5,038 nt of DNA. Source: a bacterium (GTDB taxonomy: Bacteria; UBA9089; CG2-30-40-21; SBAY01). Below the pieces are notes generated by a model that was not told where the DNA came from, did no database searches, and saw nothing but the letters and a program-made list of their open reading frames with translations. The position numbers and the translations under genes were made by a program. Each line of letters opens with the position of its first letter. Position 1 is the stretch's first letter. The stretch covers positions 1 through 5,038 of the forward strand of contig JASEHU010000180.1 of NCBI GenBank assembly GCA_030018635.1, read 5' to 3'. This document shows, in pieces, positions 5,010 through 5,038 of this stretch.

Positions 5010-5038
5010 AACCTACTGCATAGTATGAATGAGTTTTT

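Noticed and set aside
5025..5038. ATG at 5025 as the start of a following gene
   Set aside because: Only four codons remain in the window and no ribosome-binding site precedes it.

Overview
This is an AT-rich bacterial segment with six complete protein genes. The layout is: tsaD (+) and nikR (+), then rpoD/sigA (-) and rsmD (-), then a Nudix hydrolase gene (+) and aroK (+). A sigma-70 factor with a region 1.1-like N-terminus makes the host a bacterium. The NikR most resembles the 138-residue archaeal/thermophile type. The spacers carry AT-rich dispersed repeats of a kind I associate with uncultivated anaerobic lineages. The phylum cannot be fixed from this window.

Left part (1-1876): tsaD (tRNA t6A synthesis) is followed after 133 bp by nikR (nickel-responsive repressor). 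The spacer between them is nearly filled by an AT-rich inverted repeat. nikR converges on the sigma gene. The 221-bp convergent spacer contains a 186-bp REP/MITE-like element with imperfect 12-bp terminal inverted repeats and a 7-bp direct repeat on both sides.

Middle part (1877-3863): a primary-type sigma factor lies downstream of rsmD (16S rRNA guanine-N2 methyltransferase) on the minus strand. Their 199-bp spacer shares both of its ends with the tsaD-nikR spacer: an exact 28-bp match at the upstream side and an exact 12-bp match beside the ribosome-binding site. The same unit therefore sits in the same orientation before two unrelated genes. Inside this second copy is a truncated copy of the REP-like element.

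Right part (3864-5038): rsmD and the Nudix gene diverge from back-to-back, near-consensus sigma-70 promoters whose -35 boxes are 8 bp apart. The Nudix promoter's -10 box is the first six bases of a 37-bp, almost perfect palindrome that covers the predicted transcription start, a strong operator candidate. The Nudix gene and aroK (shikimate kinase) are 5 bp apart and probably form an operon. The tail after aroK has short tandem and inverted repeats but no gene I can support.

The genes are mostly housekeeping (tRNA and rRNA modification, transcription initiation, aromatic amino-acid synthesis, nucleotide clean-up) plus one metal regulator, and they do not form a single pathway. The unusual content is in the spacers and in an altered catalytic motif in RsmD. 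I see no phage, CRISPR or defence genes.
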